A stretch of 64,000 bases of DNA from Darksidea phi (GCA_030770425.1 JASJFT010000040.1:186001-250000), one strand, 5' to 3'; numbered from the stretch's first letter, positions 9,699 through 22,330 are shown. Notes: a model not told the origin generated them from the letters alone. Made by a program: numbers and translations.

Positions 9699-12201
9699 CG
9701 AATCTGTTCTAACACCGCGTTAGTCCTGTCAGAATTAAAACGTGTGGTGACCAAGCATAGAGAAGAACATCTACACATATGAGTGCTCGTTGCTGAAATT
9801 TACTTACACACGAAACCTCCAATAGATACGCGCAATTAATGATCACCAACGCGTGCAAGAGATGTGGCGTATTGTCAATCTAGAAGTGTAGAAAGAGTCC
9901 ATGTTGGGACTCGAAGTCTATACTCTCTGGTATGGTGTAACATAAACGCCCGATAACTGCCAGGTCGCACTAGATAGATCTCCGAATTCGGGACTTTCGT
10001 CAAGTAAAGTAGAGGTTCGTATTCGCGATGCGACCTTCGAACTAAGACTGTCACTCAGCCTCCTTCATCTGCGCAGCTTCACGATGCCATATTGACGTGT
10101 CGTAGACAGTGCGCGGCCCGAGCCTGCTCTGACATTACTCGAGCTACGTGTCCGATGAGTCGGCGGGCCACGAGGCATCTACAAGACTAGTAGTTTGCCT
10201 GCTTGAAGATGTCCACTGGACGGTTGCCACTTCAGGGTGTCTACACCGCTATATCTGGCGTAGGAACGCTTCGTAGGTGCTTCTGTGATAAGCATATCCA
10301 TGATAGTATCAGGTCCTCTCTGGAGCGCCCAGGTCGCAAGGCTGCTTTTCGGCACATGTCCGGCGACGTTGGGCTTGCCCGCATATTCGCGGTTTCCAGG
10401 CCTTGAGATGACCAGTAAGGAGGAGTAAGCCAAAGTGTCGTGCTGGCCGACGTTGTTCGCACATGGCAACACCATTGGAATGCTGTGATTAAATGGTGTT
10501 CAAGCGTGGGCGCATGACGCAAAATTTAGCCCGATTTTCTCAGCCTTGTGTGCTGCGCCCCACTATTTTAACCGGTTGTCCGGAACTTCGGAATTTCGGA
10601 GCCTCGGTGCTTACACGCATTCGCAAAGTCCCTCTGGTAGGTCGGAGCGATGGTAGAGTGGAAGTGAAGCTGCGTCACTCGTACCGTTAGCCTTAGCCAC
10701 TTAGATTTTCGCATCTCTGGAGGGTCCTTCTAGGTATATATTAGAATGGCGCCTCAAGCGACCGACACTTGTTGGCTAGACATTCCGTGTTGTAAAGATG
10801 GGTAAAGGAGATATCACTCACCGATTGCTTGCTTCGGGCGCGAGGCTGGCCACAATAAATTTGCCTTGCCATTGCGACTGTCGAACAGGAATAATCGCCA
10901 CCAAGAGCCTTATGTTCTGGACTCAACTGATCAAGCTGACATTGTGCCATGTTCAACGAGGATCGTAAAACTGCTTTGGACGTCGAATGATGCTGATTCG
11001 AGCGCGTGGACGGTCGTTGGCGCGAACATATTCTGCTCGCCAATTACAGGACGTATTGTCACTGCCAGTTGTGGAACGAATGCGGGTCGCCCGCAGAAGG
11101 GCTAATTCCACTGTAACTGTGAAATGAAGATGGTTGGCCAGAGGTAGGGTCGGGTGACAAAGTTCCGCTGCCCATGTGCTGCCCATGTGCTACAGGCGTC
11201 CAGTACGATGTTTGACCGGAACCACGGCCTTGAACACGCGTGGTATGACAGTAAGCGCACCGTGCAACTCCGCACCTAGGGCAGGTGCCTGATTGAATGC
11301 TGATCGATGCGCATCCGCAGCCGCACTAAGGAAGTTAGCTGCCGAGATCTGTAAGTTGCCTTCTGCCTTTTAAATAGGCGACCTACACATTGCCATACGT
11401 ACACGTGCTTCTTCTTAGCCTATCTGGGTGTTAATCAATTGCTGCATATTGCGAGGCGCAGTGAGAAAATTACCAATGCCGCAATCGGGATTGGGTGGTG
11501 TGAAAGGTGAGCCTCCATACACCATTGCTCAAACATAACCATGTTTTGACCTCTAATGCTATTGGTTTCGCGAAACCGTTTGGCTAGGACCGGTCCGTAC
11601 CGTGCGATAGCCGAATGCAGAGAGTATATTATAGCCGGAATTGAGGACGATAGACCGGCACAAAAGAGAGGAACAGAATAAGATCAGCTTTGAGGTAAGA
11701 TGAACGCTTTGCTCTTATAGTTAACAAAAGAGCGGTGAGCCTTGGTCCGATAGTCAGTAGCACCGGCGGTTGGACAGAGCCAATATCCTAGGTAATTCAT
11801 GCGATGCGTACGCTCCGACGACGGCCCCTCTGCTTTTCAAATGTAGACGAGGCCTGTCGTGGTTCTTGTAATTAGAAGCACTCCTTTTCGAGAAAGTCGA
11901 GTAGCATTTCTTTGACATTTGCGTGTTTTCCACTTGATTCCAAATCCCGTCTCCTTCCACCATAATGGGATGTGATTAAGCGAGCGTGGAAGTTTTGCGC
12001 TCAGAGCGTGGTAGTCCAGCCGATCCCAGCAAGTTTGTACTCGAAAGGCCCCAGCCTCCAAGGGTAAGCGATGTTCGGCCCGAAATTTCCCCGCAAAGAC
12101 TGCTTGCTGAACAAGTGCTAGGCAAGTTTGGGATAAGACTGACTTTTTCGGTGGACAAACCCGGCTGAGCCAGGCGTCATTATCCCCGCAGATGGCGAAC
12201 G
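9699..12201. other. 2.5 kb gene-free stretch
   Basis: Holds only short ORFs on both strands, with no recognisable domain, no tRNA and no clear repeat structure. It separates the two CorA-like paralogues. It may contain decayed sequence, but I could not identify any source. Confidence 0.5.
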
Positions 12202-14491
12202 CTAGACCGAACTTGCCGAGTTCGCACCACTACGTTTCTCCCATACAGCGATAATATAGCCTTTGAGCCGGCTCCCCAGTTCGTGTCGATCGGCTAGGAT
12301 CAGGGCGTAGTTGATCAGCTTTACGCCCGCGGTGACAAGGAGGACGGAGAGGATGAAGGACTTCGAGTTCCGGTCGAAGTGGAATATAGCTTGCGGAGTA
12401 CTGAAATATGCAATAACGATAGTGATGGATGACACTATAAGGCTCATCTTAGCATCGTCAGCTATGTTCTTTGTCGCATAAGAGGGGTGAACAAACTGAT
12501 AGAGTCAATTGCGCTGTCTGGCTTGTCTGTCGTGCGGTTCGGTGGCTGTCCAAGGCTACCCGCTTCGTCTCTATCGTCAATTGGTGAGTATCATGATTCA
12601 GCACACTAGTCTGCGAATTCAGGTGATGGCTTTGGTGATTTAGCCCATAGCTTTCGAGATTAATTCTGTTACTTTCGAAGTTCAGTATCAATCCAAGCTT
12701 GCCACGTCAGCATTCAACATGTGTGGGATTGTTATTGGAGGAGGAACTTACAGTTTTATAAACTCTCTCACACGACTCATTGAGATATTGTAACCGTGCG
12801 TCAAGGTCCATCAATTCCTGAACTGATTGCTCGATGTGTTTTAGCACTAGATCTGAGGCGAGTCCCGGAACTTTCGCGAAATATTGCATATCACCCCGAG
12901 GACTGCTGAATCTTTCCCACGTCTCGAATGTCGTCAAGGTTCGTTGTCGAAGCTGACGTAGTACTTCTATCGTCCGGATGGTGCAATGAGTTTCCTCTCG
13001 GGTGTAATCGAGAGTTGCACCTTCCGAGATATTTATAGGACGCGCTTTTCTCTACCAAGAATCGAGAGGTGTTAGTTCGGCATTGACGCGATAGTAACAT
13101 GAAAATAACTCACACGGTCCTTCACACTCTCCTCCAGTACCCTGACTATATACCTCCATTCTTCAAGTATCTGGCTCATTCGAAGGTCGATGATGCGAAG
13201 GAAGTACCTTCTAGCGTTCCATATTGGCTGGTTAGCGTCAACCTCAGGACCTCTCCTATCTGAAGCTATTGGATCTTCAATGAAATCGAAGTTATCCTCG
13301 GAGTCATCGTCAGGTACAGTTACTCCATTGAGTTCGGGACTATCCTCATGGTCATCGTCAGGTACTCCATTGAATTCAGTATCGACGAACGCGTAGGCGA
13401 TCCAACTTGAATCGCCCGTTCCACATAGCACTACTGATGTCATGGCTTCGTGGATTTTGAGGACATGGTCGACTTCTTCGGTGGCCGCGGTGGCTATATC
13501 AGATCTCAAGAAGGATAAATCTATCCAGTCTCTCGTGTTGTTTATCCCAATTCGCGATTTCGTGAGGGTCTCAGCGTTCTTCGAAGATCTTCTCAGTGCG
13601 TAGTAAGGCAGGTGAAATTCGAGACGGAATGTTATGAATCCCATGGCCTAGCACTTTTGAGCCCCGCATCTTCATGGCAATGGTCCGAACGGCTTACGTA
13701 CCGGAATGTGAACTCTAATGGATGTTTGAAGAGTCAGATATTTCCAAATGGCCTTCCTCAGTGCCTCACACTGATGGAAGGATGCCGATTTTGCGAGAGC
13801 CAGAACATATTCTGGGCCTAGATTTGGAATGTAACTAATTGAACTCAAGACATAAGTAAGCCATTTATAATGGAAGCCGGCTGCGCGATCTGCACATTTC
13901 GCTTCGAATAATACAAAACTGTCGTAGAGCAGCATTACCTATTACTATAGTAAAAAGGATTCTCGAAAAGAAAAAAGTAACAAACAACTTACATCAACCG
14001 TCGATCGGCATCAGGAGTGCCCTCCAAGTGAAAGCGCTTCCAATCATCAGCCTAACATTGACATTTACTTAAAGACTGCATACTGGCTTTGCAAGAGATT
14101 CGTAGAGTTGGCTAGCCGAGAGGATATCTGGATAAGAGCGACAATTCCCACTGGACTTCTCCCTATCGTCGAGCCATGCCCTGGCGACATGCCCGTCTAC
14201 GGCAGATACTGACTGACGCGATGGGAGGACGGTGCCGGCGCAAAACTTCTTGATGTCTTCAAATTCGCAGGACGATAGCGACCCCTCGCAAGTAGAGAAG
14301 ACATTTAGATCATCCGCGCCCACTTCTGGTAGGGTGTCGGTGAATGGGAAATCATCGTGGGCCTTTCGGTCAGTGGAAAAGGTTTGGTTCCACCGCTCGC
14401 CATAGTCATCCGAAAGCGATGGTCTTCTTCTTCTTCGTGCTGCCAGTGTGTTGGTTCTGGTGAGTGAGTTTGGTCTATTCAAAACGTCCAT
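12202..14491 (-). CDS. CorA-like fungal membrane protein, paralogue B, 621 aa, 7 exons
   Basis: Exons 14491-14084, 14036-13993 (44 nt), 13834-13702 (133 nt), 13647-13114, 13051-12752, 12697-12497 and 12447-12202; all junctions keep phase. Exons 2 and 3 have exactly the same lengths as in paralogue A. Shared blocks are KFCAG/AWLDDR near the N-terminus, DADRRLI, FHLPYYALRR, WIAYAFVDTEF, NARRYFLRIIDLRMSQILEEW and TTFETWERFSSPRGDMQYF. Then follows an Asn/His-rich helical stretch (FESNRINLESYGLNHQ) where paralogue A has its SNEVAK heptads, then two hydrophobic helices (SLIVSSITIVIAYF and SFILSVLLVTAGVKLINYALIL). No GMN motif is seen. Unlike A, the C-terminal half is cut by three extra introns (62, 54 and 49 nt). 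Function unknown; membrane location inferred. Confidence 0.75.
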
Positions 14492-16193
14492 CGGCCGACC
14501 AGCAACGCTGCGTGTAGAAGTCTCCGCTTGTGAGTTTGTGCGTTTCCTAAATTGATGGCATCAATACTTGGAAGTGAAGGGGCGACGCTGAAGGAGTGAT
14601 CCAGACCGAATATAGCTAGAGGTGTAGCTCAGATTAATCGCGTTCTATGGCTGAGGCAGACCCTAGTACTCGATTCGGCACCCGGCTTTAGATGACGCAG
14701 CTCTCTAACTGGCCTTTTTTCCCTGTGGGACATAGCTGTGCATCAAGTCGGGCGGTCGAACAAATGTGAGGTGGCCTTTGGAGCATCCTGATGGACGTGC
14801 TGCGGTCGGACTAGTCGGGCCACGACTACAACCGGTCAGCCATACAACTTCTTCTTTGGACCACGTATCTCGTGCTGTATCGAGAGCGGTACGTGGTGAG
14901 CCACTCTGGGAGTCATGCAGACAGGCTGTGGATATTCCTTGCACTCGTGCAACATATCCAGGTAGCTGTCGGTTCTGGATGGGCTAGCCTTTTTTCTTGG
15001 CTCTGAATGCGCTTGAAGCATACCATAGACATTGCCCCGAGTCGGTCAGCTGAACGCGATGCGAGGGCGTCGTGTCGGAGGCGATCGTGGAGAAGTAGCA
15101 TTTAAGGTTGGCTCTCAGCCTTATTCGTAACGCCGAGTCCACCCATGTCAATATGCATCAGGCTGCATGAGGGACGACTATGCCAACACATGCGGCAGTG
15201 TTTGGGTATCATACTCGATTATCGTCGCTTATGTCCGTATATATTAATACTCTCATACATGCAGGATCGGTGGCGCGAGATGTACTTAATCTCTTAAGAC
15301 CAGAATGGGCCGCCACAGACATGACAGTATTCATTGCAAGCCGCCCAGCATATGATTACAGGAATGAGCTGGCTTTCTGTTGCACGATGTAACCAGAAGT
15401 TAATTAGATGGAAAGCTTCTTTCCCCTTGAATTGCTTCATAGTTCGGGGGATATGGCGTAAAATGAGATGGCTAACCATCTGCAATGCTGTGCATGTCTC
15501 CGTATACATGCATGATCCGCAAATAAACCTTCAGCAGTGAACGTGGCGTGGCATTCATATCGTTCTGCACGCGGTGATGCCCAAGCTGCCTGCGGGATGG
15601 CAACCAAGGATAACCGCTAAGGAGCTCTGTGGATCGGAGTTCACCGAACGACTACCAAGTACCGGCCGTCTTAGCCACCGAAAGTAATATCTCTCCAGTG
15701 GTGGGTGCGCGACCCAGGCAAGAATACTTTGAAAGCAAGATACTAGGGAATGAATTTAAGCCCAGGAATTATAAGTTGGGCAGAACGGATCGTTATGTCT
15801 TCCCATGTACTTCCTTGCGACACGTCCACCTTCCTTGAGCTTGATTGATATTACGCGAAGTCTGTCAATCGTCGCAAGGCCTGAATGCTTTCAGCTGGCA
15901 TTCCTAATAGGTATAAGTCATGAATGGAAAGTAAGCAAAGACACTGAAAGATGTACACCTCGTCAGTGAGTATCTACGCGGAAGAGGAAAAGAGGAAAAG
16001 GAAGATACCTCGAACTCACTCGAGTTATAATCAGACCTTCTGTAATCGGGCTTGAAACTTTGTGAGTAGGCAGTAGGCATATCCGCCTGCTCTGTACCTG
16101 AGTCTGGTGTCAATCGAGACTTAGATAGAGGGGTTTCCGCAGGTGCACTGCTTCTCCGGTATATTTCTTATCGACGATACGATGAAACATCTC
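14492..16193. other. Gene-free stretch upstream of paralogue B
   Basis: Short ORFs only, none with a recognisable motif. Ends where the dispersed repeat begins. Confidence 0.5.
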
Positions 16194-16541
16194 AGTGGCG
16201 TCGGTGCCGCAAAGTGAGACAGGCGTCCTGATCCGGGCGTCCCCATCCGAGCGTCCCCATCCGGTTTTAATAAGACACATAGTTGGTGCCAAATGCTTAG
16301 TATGACAAAGGCTGCGGATACATGTGTGACAATGCCAACTTAAATCGCTTTGCTTTTCCAGACCGATCTACGGGAATAAGTCCTTCGTGTATTAGAGCAT
16401 CGCGAAGTAGTGTCGAAAGTTAAGATGCTATATGTCTGCAAAAGTTTCGTTATGAGGTCATCTTCGTTGGCCATGGGACTGCTTTGAAGTGGGAGTATCA
16501 TCGGGGTGATCGACAGTGAATTCGGGGTGGCAGACTCTTGC

Positions 16542-16823
16542 GGTAGGCAAAAGCCTGAAAATAAGCGCACGGGCCACCGAAACAGCTAGAATGCGATTTA
16601 TATAGGAAACCTCGAAAACTCTGTATATACGGGTCTCTATACAAAGTCACAACCTTATTTCGATGAAATATGATGAAACGTGAGCTCACGAACCCTGCGT
16701 TCGTGCGCTTATTTTCCGGGGTATGGTCACACACTAACCTTACCAGGTATGGATCGATCGCGTAAGTTAGGAGCTTTGATCCAAACATGCGAACCAAACA
16801 CACGCATACGAGACAAGAATTGC
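16542..16823. other. 282-bp insert in repeat copy 1 with an internal inverted repeat
   Basis: Absent from the matching place in copy 2 (about 60042), and flanked by TTGC on both sides (16538-16541 and 16820-16823), as a 4-bp target duplication would be. Inside, GAAAATAAGCGCAC (16557-16570) is matched in inverted form at 16703-16716. The inverted repeat is internal on the right side, so this is not a simple TIR element. Confidence 0.5.
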
Positions 16824-16904
16824 AGCAAGCTGGGAAGCCCTCCGCCACGGAAGGCAATATAGACACATTAGAATCTAGTAAATTATCTGCTTACGTACAG
16901 TATC

Positions 16905-17285
16905 TACAATAGGGCGTTTTTATATAAGCTAATAATAAAGAGAATAAATATCATAGTTCTCTACTTCTATAAGGGCGTAATAGTATTCCTCCATAGAGTC
17001 CTTATTTACATAACCTATATACTTCTTATATTCATAGGCGTTGCGGAGGGAGAGACGTAAGTATAAAGCTTCGTAGTAGAGAAAACTATGGCTATTTAAC
17101 TAGTTATAAGTAAGCTTTTAAGTAGAGGGGTTTTAACGCCCCATCAGATATTAGTAATAGTTTAACTATTTAGTATAGAATATACGTACGAAGTAAGGGG
17201 TTAGAGCGTTAGTATTAGGGGAAATAGAATCTTTACGAGTCCATTAACATATTTTTTAGCTAGGTAAATATAGCGTCATAAGTCG
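16905..17285. other. AT-rich, TpA-rich segment resembling RIP-mutated DNA
   Basis: About 380 bp within repeat copy 1 that is much richer in AT than its surroundings, dense in TA dinucleotides and poor in CA/TG. This is the pattern left by repeat-induced point mutation. The matching part of copy 2 (60133-60520) is a different, less AT-rich sequence. Confidence 0.55.
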
Positions 17286-19575
17286 AACGTTGAGGTCAAC
17301 CAATCAGAAACCATGGTTGAGGGCAACACGTGACCCAAAGGCGAGGTGCGATATAGCCAGCGTCGGGCTACTAATCATCAGTCGCACGTTAGGCTCGGAC
17401 GAGAAAGCACGGCAATCTTTCGAGAGGCGTGTACCGGGCCAAACGCTAGCAGGGTACATTATGGCCCAACTCTTAATAGATTTTATATAAGTCTAGCATT
17501 ATGATTCACAACCCTCTAATACAATCCGTGCATGTCTAGGAATGGCTAAATCCTCATGGGTGATGGATCCACCCCCTGCTAGCATTTGGCTAAATAGCGG
17601 AGCTTTTTCTCCTATGGTCTTGACTTGGGCGCAACACTTGAGAACCATTCGTCTGGTTAGGAGTAGTATTTTCCTCCCATCATCTACATATCTCGATCTT
17701 CCATTCCTTCTTCATTTGTCTGGTCCTACGCATGGCCGACAGGTTTCTCGTGAGCTCAACCTGGGACGCGGGTGGTTTGGCAATAGGCGCATCGAGCACC
17801 TCCGCACTGAGGGCAGGAGTCGTTCCTGATCGGTAGAGAGGCAGCACCACAGTTACACTGAAGGTTGTTTAAGGGTATGTTGCAGCCTGGGTACTATGTA
17901 CTCTGACTTACGCATTGCCACAAATAGGTATGTTTCTTTTTTGCCTGAAATAACAGTTAGATAAGGATTCGTTAATGATTGAATGTTAAGAAACAGGGAA
18001 TAGTGTCCGAGCTTCCGAATCCTGTCCCATGCATATTACTAGGGTTCGCGCATCTCTCGGCCGTGAGCCTCTGCAGGTGCCTGCTTCTATCCAATAGCTA
18101 ATCGAGCAATGTCAGACTCGTGGCCGACATCACTCAGCAACGGATAATTCCGCGGAATGGAGCCCAGTAGACAGGATATTACGAGCGTAAGGAAGGAGGC
18201 CCAGACCCATTCAATTGTAGGAACATGGTGGGAGGAAAGTCATACCATAGGACTGAGGTACTTATAGTTGAAGATCTATCAATTCCAACAACTCGGAGAA
18301 AATGTAATAGTTTGGTGGCTAAAAGAGATTGGAGTATGTATACTCCCTCCTAAGCAGGGGAAGCTCTATTTAAAAGACGCTCTCAACATTTGGCCACGAC
18401 GGGATACTTCCGAGCCGAACTCCCGTCTCTCCGTGGACAACGGCTGCGCCGAAACACTACCACACATCGGTACCATCCCGCCGTACTTCGGTGGGACGAT
18501 ACCGAAGCTTTCGGAAAGAGATTAGTGTTTATCGGCGTCGCCGTTGTTACCGAGAGACGGGAGGTCGGACCGGGGACGGCTATCAAGTCGAAAATGGTCA
18601 CACTAGTACAAGTTAGACACTTGTGAAACTAGAAACCCCCGCTTTAGTCCTACGAGAACGTTAGCTTACTATCTAGCGTGGTCGAACAGAAGGCCCCCTG
18701 CTTAAACCCTTTTGTACCTAACCTTCCTTTCTTGAGAAGTTCCAGGTATTAGTACGCTGTCTCTAGATAAACAAGCTATCTAAAGGGTCAATGGTAAGCC
18801 CTCGCACACGTTTCCCAAATTGGACGATGCTTGGAAGCCGTGAGCCACTCCTCGCCGAGCTACTAGGCGACCCGAACAGCCGCCCCCTTTTCAGCACTGT
18901 CCATACGGAGTCATGTCACACGGCCCGGCGTATAATTCATTTTTATAGCATCAGTGCTTAATGAACTTATTTGTGGTTTTCGTCTGTCTAAGCCCGCGAC
19001 TTTCCGTCTATACATTTCTTCCTACTTAAACATAATTTCTCTCTATAGATTCAATCAGTGCCGAACTTCAACAAGAGGTTACAATTATAAAGACTTAGCT
19101 AGCTCTTGAGATGTTGGATATGACCAAGTCTAGCTAGGGTTTTGGTTTGTTCTACAATAAGTCCGTGGGACCACCGATTGTATTTCTTACCTCTCCCTCA
19201 TAGCTATCCAATACAGGTTCAAAACTGTTTAGAGATTATTTAAAATTATTCAGATATTGTTCAGAAATTAACTAACATGATCGGAAGAGTCCTCAGACCG
19301 AGGTGCAATTACCAAACAACGCGGCCAAAAACGGGTTAAGGTTAAAATCAAGTACACTACGCTCTTAATACCAGTTAAATACTACACATGGATACTAATC
19401 CTAATATAACATTAGTACAACCTTACAAACGAGACTCCCACTGTGCAAATCAAAACAAATAATATTGGTACGATGCAAGTTACCACTTAGCGCTAGGGGT
19501 AGCGTTGCCCCTATACTCAATCAGGATACTGGAATGCTCGTTAACAATCTCTTGTATGATAGCTCTTTCAGGTCT

Positions 19576-20769
19576 TTACAATTCTGCCTGCTCACGACGG
19601 TCCATCCTCGACGCCGCAACGATCAGCCTTCTGTAGTCTAATACAGCCTGCTCCAACGCCTCCCTCTTCAGCGCCTCGTGGTCTGAATGCGCAACAAATA
19701 TGCTGCCTGGTCCGTATAGATATCTTGTGTGATCACCCGCGAGATGTGGTATATCCGTGCCGTAATTAACAGTCATAGTGTTGAAGCCTTCAATGTTGCA
19801 GTTGATGTTCACGGGCGCGTAGCCCTCGCTAGTCCACTCGATCTCTAGATCGCCGCCTAGGTCTTTGGCGCGGGCTCTGGTGGAGTTCAGGGCGTTTATG
19901 ATGAGACGTTGAACGATTTTGGGTGTACCAGCTGCGAGGCGAACGGCGATGTTAGCAGAGGCAGTCTCGGCGACAACGTTTGCCGCAACGCCGCCTTCTA
20001 TCCTGCCAAAATTCATGGTTGTGTTGCCGTATTTTGTACTCCACGGCAACCCGTTATCCCTCAACTCCAGCAGTTTGCCCAAAGCGTCAACCAGTACGTC
20101 ATTCGCGGATACGCCGAGCCAGGGATATCCTGAATGCGCCGCTTTGCCGGTAACGTGTATGTTGAAGCCCAGCATGCCTTTGTGCCCACAGATAAGTTTT
20201 GCTTCAGTGGGTTCGCCGAAGATCACGATCTCGTGAGCGGGTGAGGGTCGCTTGGGCCAGGAGGAGAAAGCGCGCATGCCGTCGCCGCCGGTCTCCTCGC
20301 CAACGACGTAGAGGAGTGAGAGGTCATCGTATAACTGCTCTCGTAGCCCCTCGACGCCAATTATCTGCGCTGCGACGCTACCCTTCGCGTCCACGGACCC
20401 TCTTCCACCAATCAAATCTGATGTCTTATTGTGATAATAGGGCCAGTATGGTGGTACCGTATCGATATGCGAGGATAGCAGAATCCTGGCTGAGCGCTTC
20501 TCCCCGTAGGCATAAATATTGTATCGCTTCTTAGATACTTCTTGTAATTCCACCGTCCAGTCTTTGCCGCGTAGATATGAGGCTAGCCATTCGCCTACAC
20601 CAAGCTCATTTCCGGTTATTGAGGAGGTTTCGACGAGTTTGCGGTGGAGGTGGAGGAGTTCCGCAGATTGAGATGCGGGGAGGATGGGGGAGGGGCGTAT
20701 GAGCGCTTGGGAGCCCCCAATTGCTGTACGAACGGCGAGGGTGAGGAGGTGGAGGTGTTGCAGTCTCAT
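19576..20769 (-). CDS. M20 family metallopeptidase (carboxypeptidase S / ArgE-like), 397 aa
   Basis: Zinc-dependent M20 exopeptidase or deacylase in a single exon. Metal and catalytic residues are visible in order: H101 and D103 in SSHIDTVPP, bridging D127 in GRGSVDAKG, the E158-E159 pair in VVGEETGG, the E of FGEPTE, and the C-terminal H in IFVAHSDHE. The lid-domain signature KGMLGFNIHVTGKAAHSGYPWLGVSA is present. The N-terminus (MRLQHLHLLTLAVRTAIGGSQA) looks like a signal peptide, so the enzyme is probably vacuolar or secreted. Length is near the family norm of about 400. Substrate (N-acyl amino acid or dipeptide) cannot be read from sequence. It stands alone next to repeats. Confidence 0.92.
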   Translation of the reverse strand: MRLQHLHLLTLAVRTAIGGSQALIRPSPILPASQSAELLHLHRKLVETSSITGNELGVGEWLASYLRGKDWTVELQEVSKKRYNIYAYGEKRSARILLSSHIDTVPPYWPYYHNKTSDLIGGRGSVDAKGSVAAQIIGVEGLREQLYDDLSLLYVVGEETGGDGMRAFSSWPKRPSPAHEIVIFGEPTEAKLICGHKGMLGFNIHVTGKAAHSGYPWLGVSANDVLVDALGKLLELRDNGLPWSTKYGNTTMNFGRIEGGVAANVVAETASANIAVRLAAGTPKIVQRLIINALNSTRARAKDLGGDLEIEWTSEGYAPVNINCNIEGFNTMTVNYGTDIPHLAGDHTRYLYGPGSIFVAHSDHEALKREALEQAVLDYRRLIVAASRMDRREQAEL

Positions 20770-22330
20770 CGGAGTGGCTAGTGAGGTTGGTCGTGGTGCT
20801 AGGAAGAGCGTTTGAGCTTGCTTGGCAGGATGAACGCCAAGACGGCATTCAACCGCCCGGATTCATTTATGTGCATTACCAGAAGCTACGGAAGAGCCTC
20901 CGTTGGCTCAGAAGGCGATATTCATGTATTTGCAAAAGCTATAAGTAAAGAAGCTCCGCCGTGGCGAATCAATTGCAACTAGGACTTCATGCTTAAGTTA
21001 CAGTATATTCTGGAGCATGATGAAGTACCACTGCAATCCACGCTTATGGTCTCGTGTGCCTCGGTTGACCCGACTGATGAATGTAACAGTAAGATTGTAT
21101 GTACGATCGGCTGGATCGTGTCTAGAATAGCATGGTCCTTTCTCTGCCGCGAATTCGGCCCTGGGTGAATGCACTAATCGCCTTCGCGGAGCTATCATCA
21201 AGTATTCGGTCAATTCAATGTCGCGACTCGACTGGAGCGCCGTCCAAAGCGAATGAAGGATAGCTTTAACTCGGGCCTCTTTATGACAACTGTTATGGTC
21301 GCAGGTGTTAGTAGGGGTCTTATGGATATTCTTAAGGGGTTGAATTGTATTAAAACCAGCTACTACTGACTAATGCACGCAGATCGGCGTTGTTACGAGG
21401 AACTGTACTCCTCCAGAGTGAGACATCCTGACAAGCGTGCGCCTGCATAGTATCAACCATAGTGAGTGGGACACTCTTTTTGGAACTTTTAGAGGTCACA
21501 GCACCGACTGCCAGCGGGTGGACGCTTCGGGGAAAAGCTGTGCATGACACTCTAGTTTGCCCGATGATGGCTGTAGGACGGTTTCCTGCTGGAGAAGTTA
21601 CGTTACGTGAGAGGTGTCGAATGGTTGACTTCGATCTGCTCCTGTCTCGTATAACGCCCGAAGCCCAACGTCCGAACACTACGCTCAGAACAGACACCAT
21701 CGCCTTTCTAGAGTTACGTCGAAAGTTACGCCCGAACCTTGAAGGTGCGCTCACTTCCCAGTCTCGCTCGTTTCGCATTGGACTATCAGGAATGGTGCAC
21801 TCTTTGCACAATGATAGAAAAGAGGCGCTAAGCAACGCTGTGGGGGGCTCAGCTCATAGTTTGTGGAAGCCTGGACTTAGCTCCAGATTTTCCGAGCGGA
21901 TTTTCTTTTCTGATCTCTCTGTCCAGTTCCTTCTACACCATCTGTAATCGAAATTCTACACGTCTGTATCAGCAACTGCAAGTACCTCGTTCGTCGACTC
22001 GCTAACGCAGAACAAAACCGAGAAGACTTGATCCCGTCCGAAACACGCCGAACGAGGCGCTACACGTTACTCTGCGCCAACAGACGAATCCTATATCACT
22101 CGAAAACGCGCTTAACGCATCCAAACGAAACATCGTCCACAGGCCAACGGGTCGGGTTCGCCGGTATAAGCACCAGAGGCTGGCGCCATTTACAGGTGCT
22201 CGGAGTGGAGAAAGTAAGGAGGTGTGCGAGACGCCGTACGTCTTTTGAGCGTTTGGGTCACATTGCTGCTCAGGTTAGCAAGGGCTATATTGCTGATATA
22301 CTCCAGGTGGAGACGGAGAGCGGCGCACAG
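20770..22330. other. Intergenic; overlapping unrecognised ORFs near 21.4-22.3 kb
   Basis: Two ORFs of 161 codons overlap on opposite strands (21462-21947 plus, 21350-21835 minus); neither shows a domain. An open frame continues upstream of the small Cys-rich gene from about 22028 but lacks an ATG, so an extra 5' exon of that gene is possible. Confidence 0.4.

Larger units (their letters stand above)
16194..19391 (+). repeat. Dispersed repeat, copy 1 (about 3.2 kb)
   Basis: Collinear with 59745-62154 in the same orientation. Matching blocks by eye are 16194-16541, 16824-16912, about 17283-17380, 17655-17930, 18080-18400, 18590-18800 and 19275-19391. Both copies begin AGTGGCGTCGGTGCCG and end near TACCAGTTAAATACTACAC. 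Neither encodes a recognisable transposase, reverse transcriptase or other long ORF, and no terminal inverted or long direct repeat is apparent. It is probably a decayed or non-autonomous mobile element; the class is undetermined. Percent identity was not computed. Confidence 0.75.

Noticed and set aside
21350..21947. Two overlapping 161-codon ORFs on opposite strands
   Set aside because: Neither has a recognisable motif or splice partner; mirror ORFs in GC-balanced DNA.
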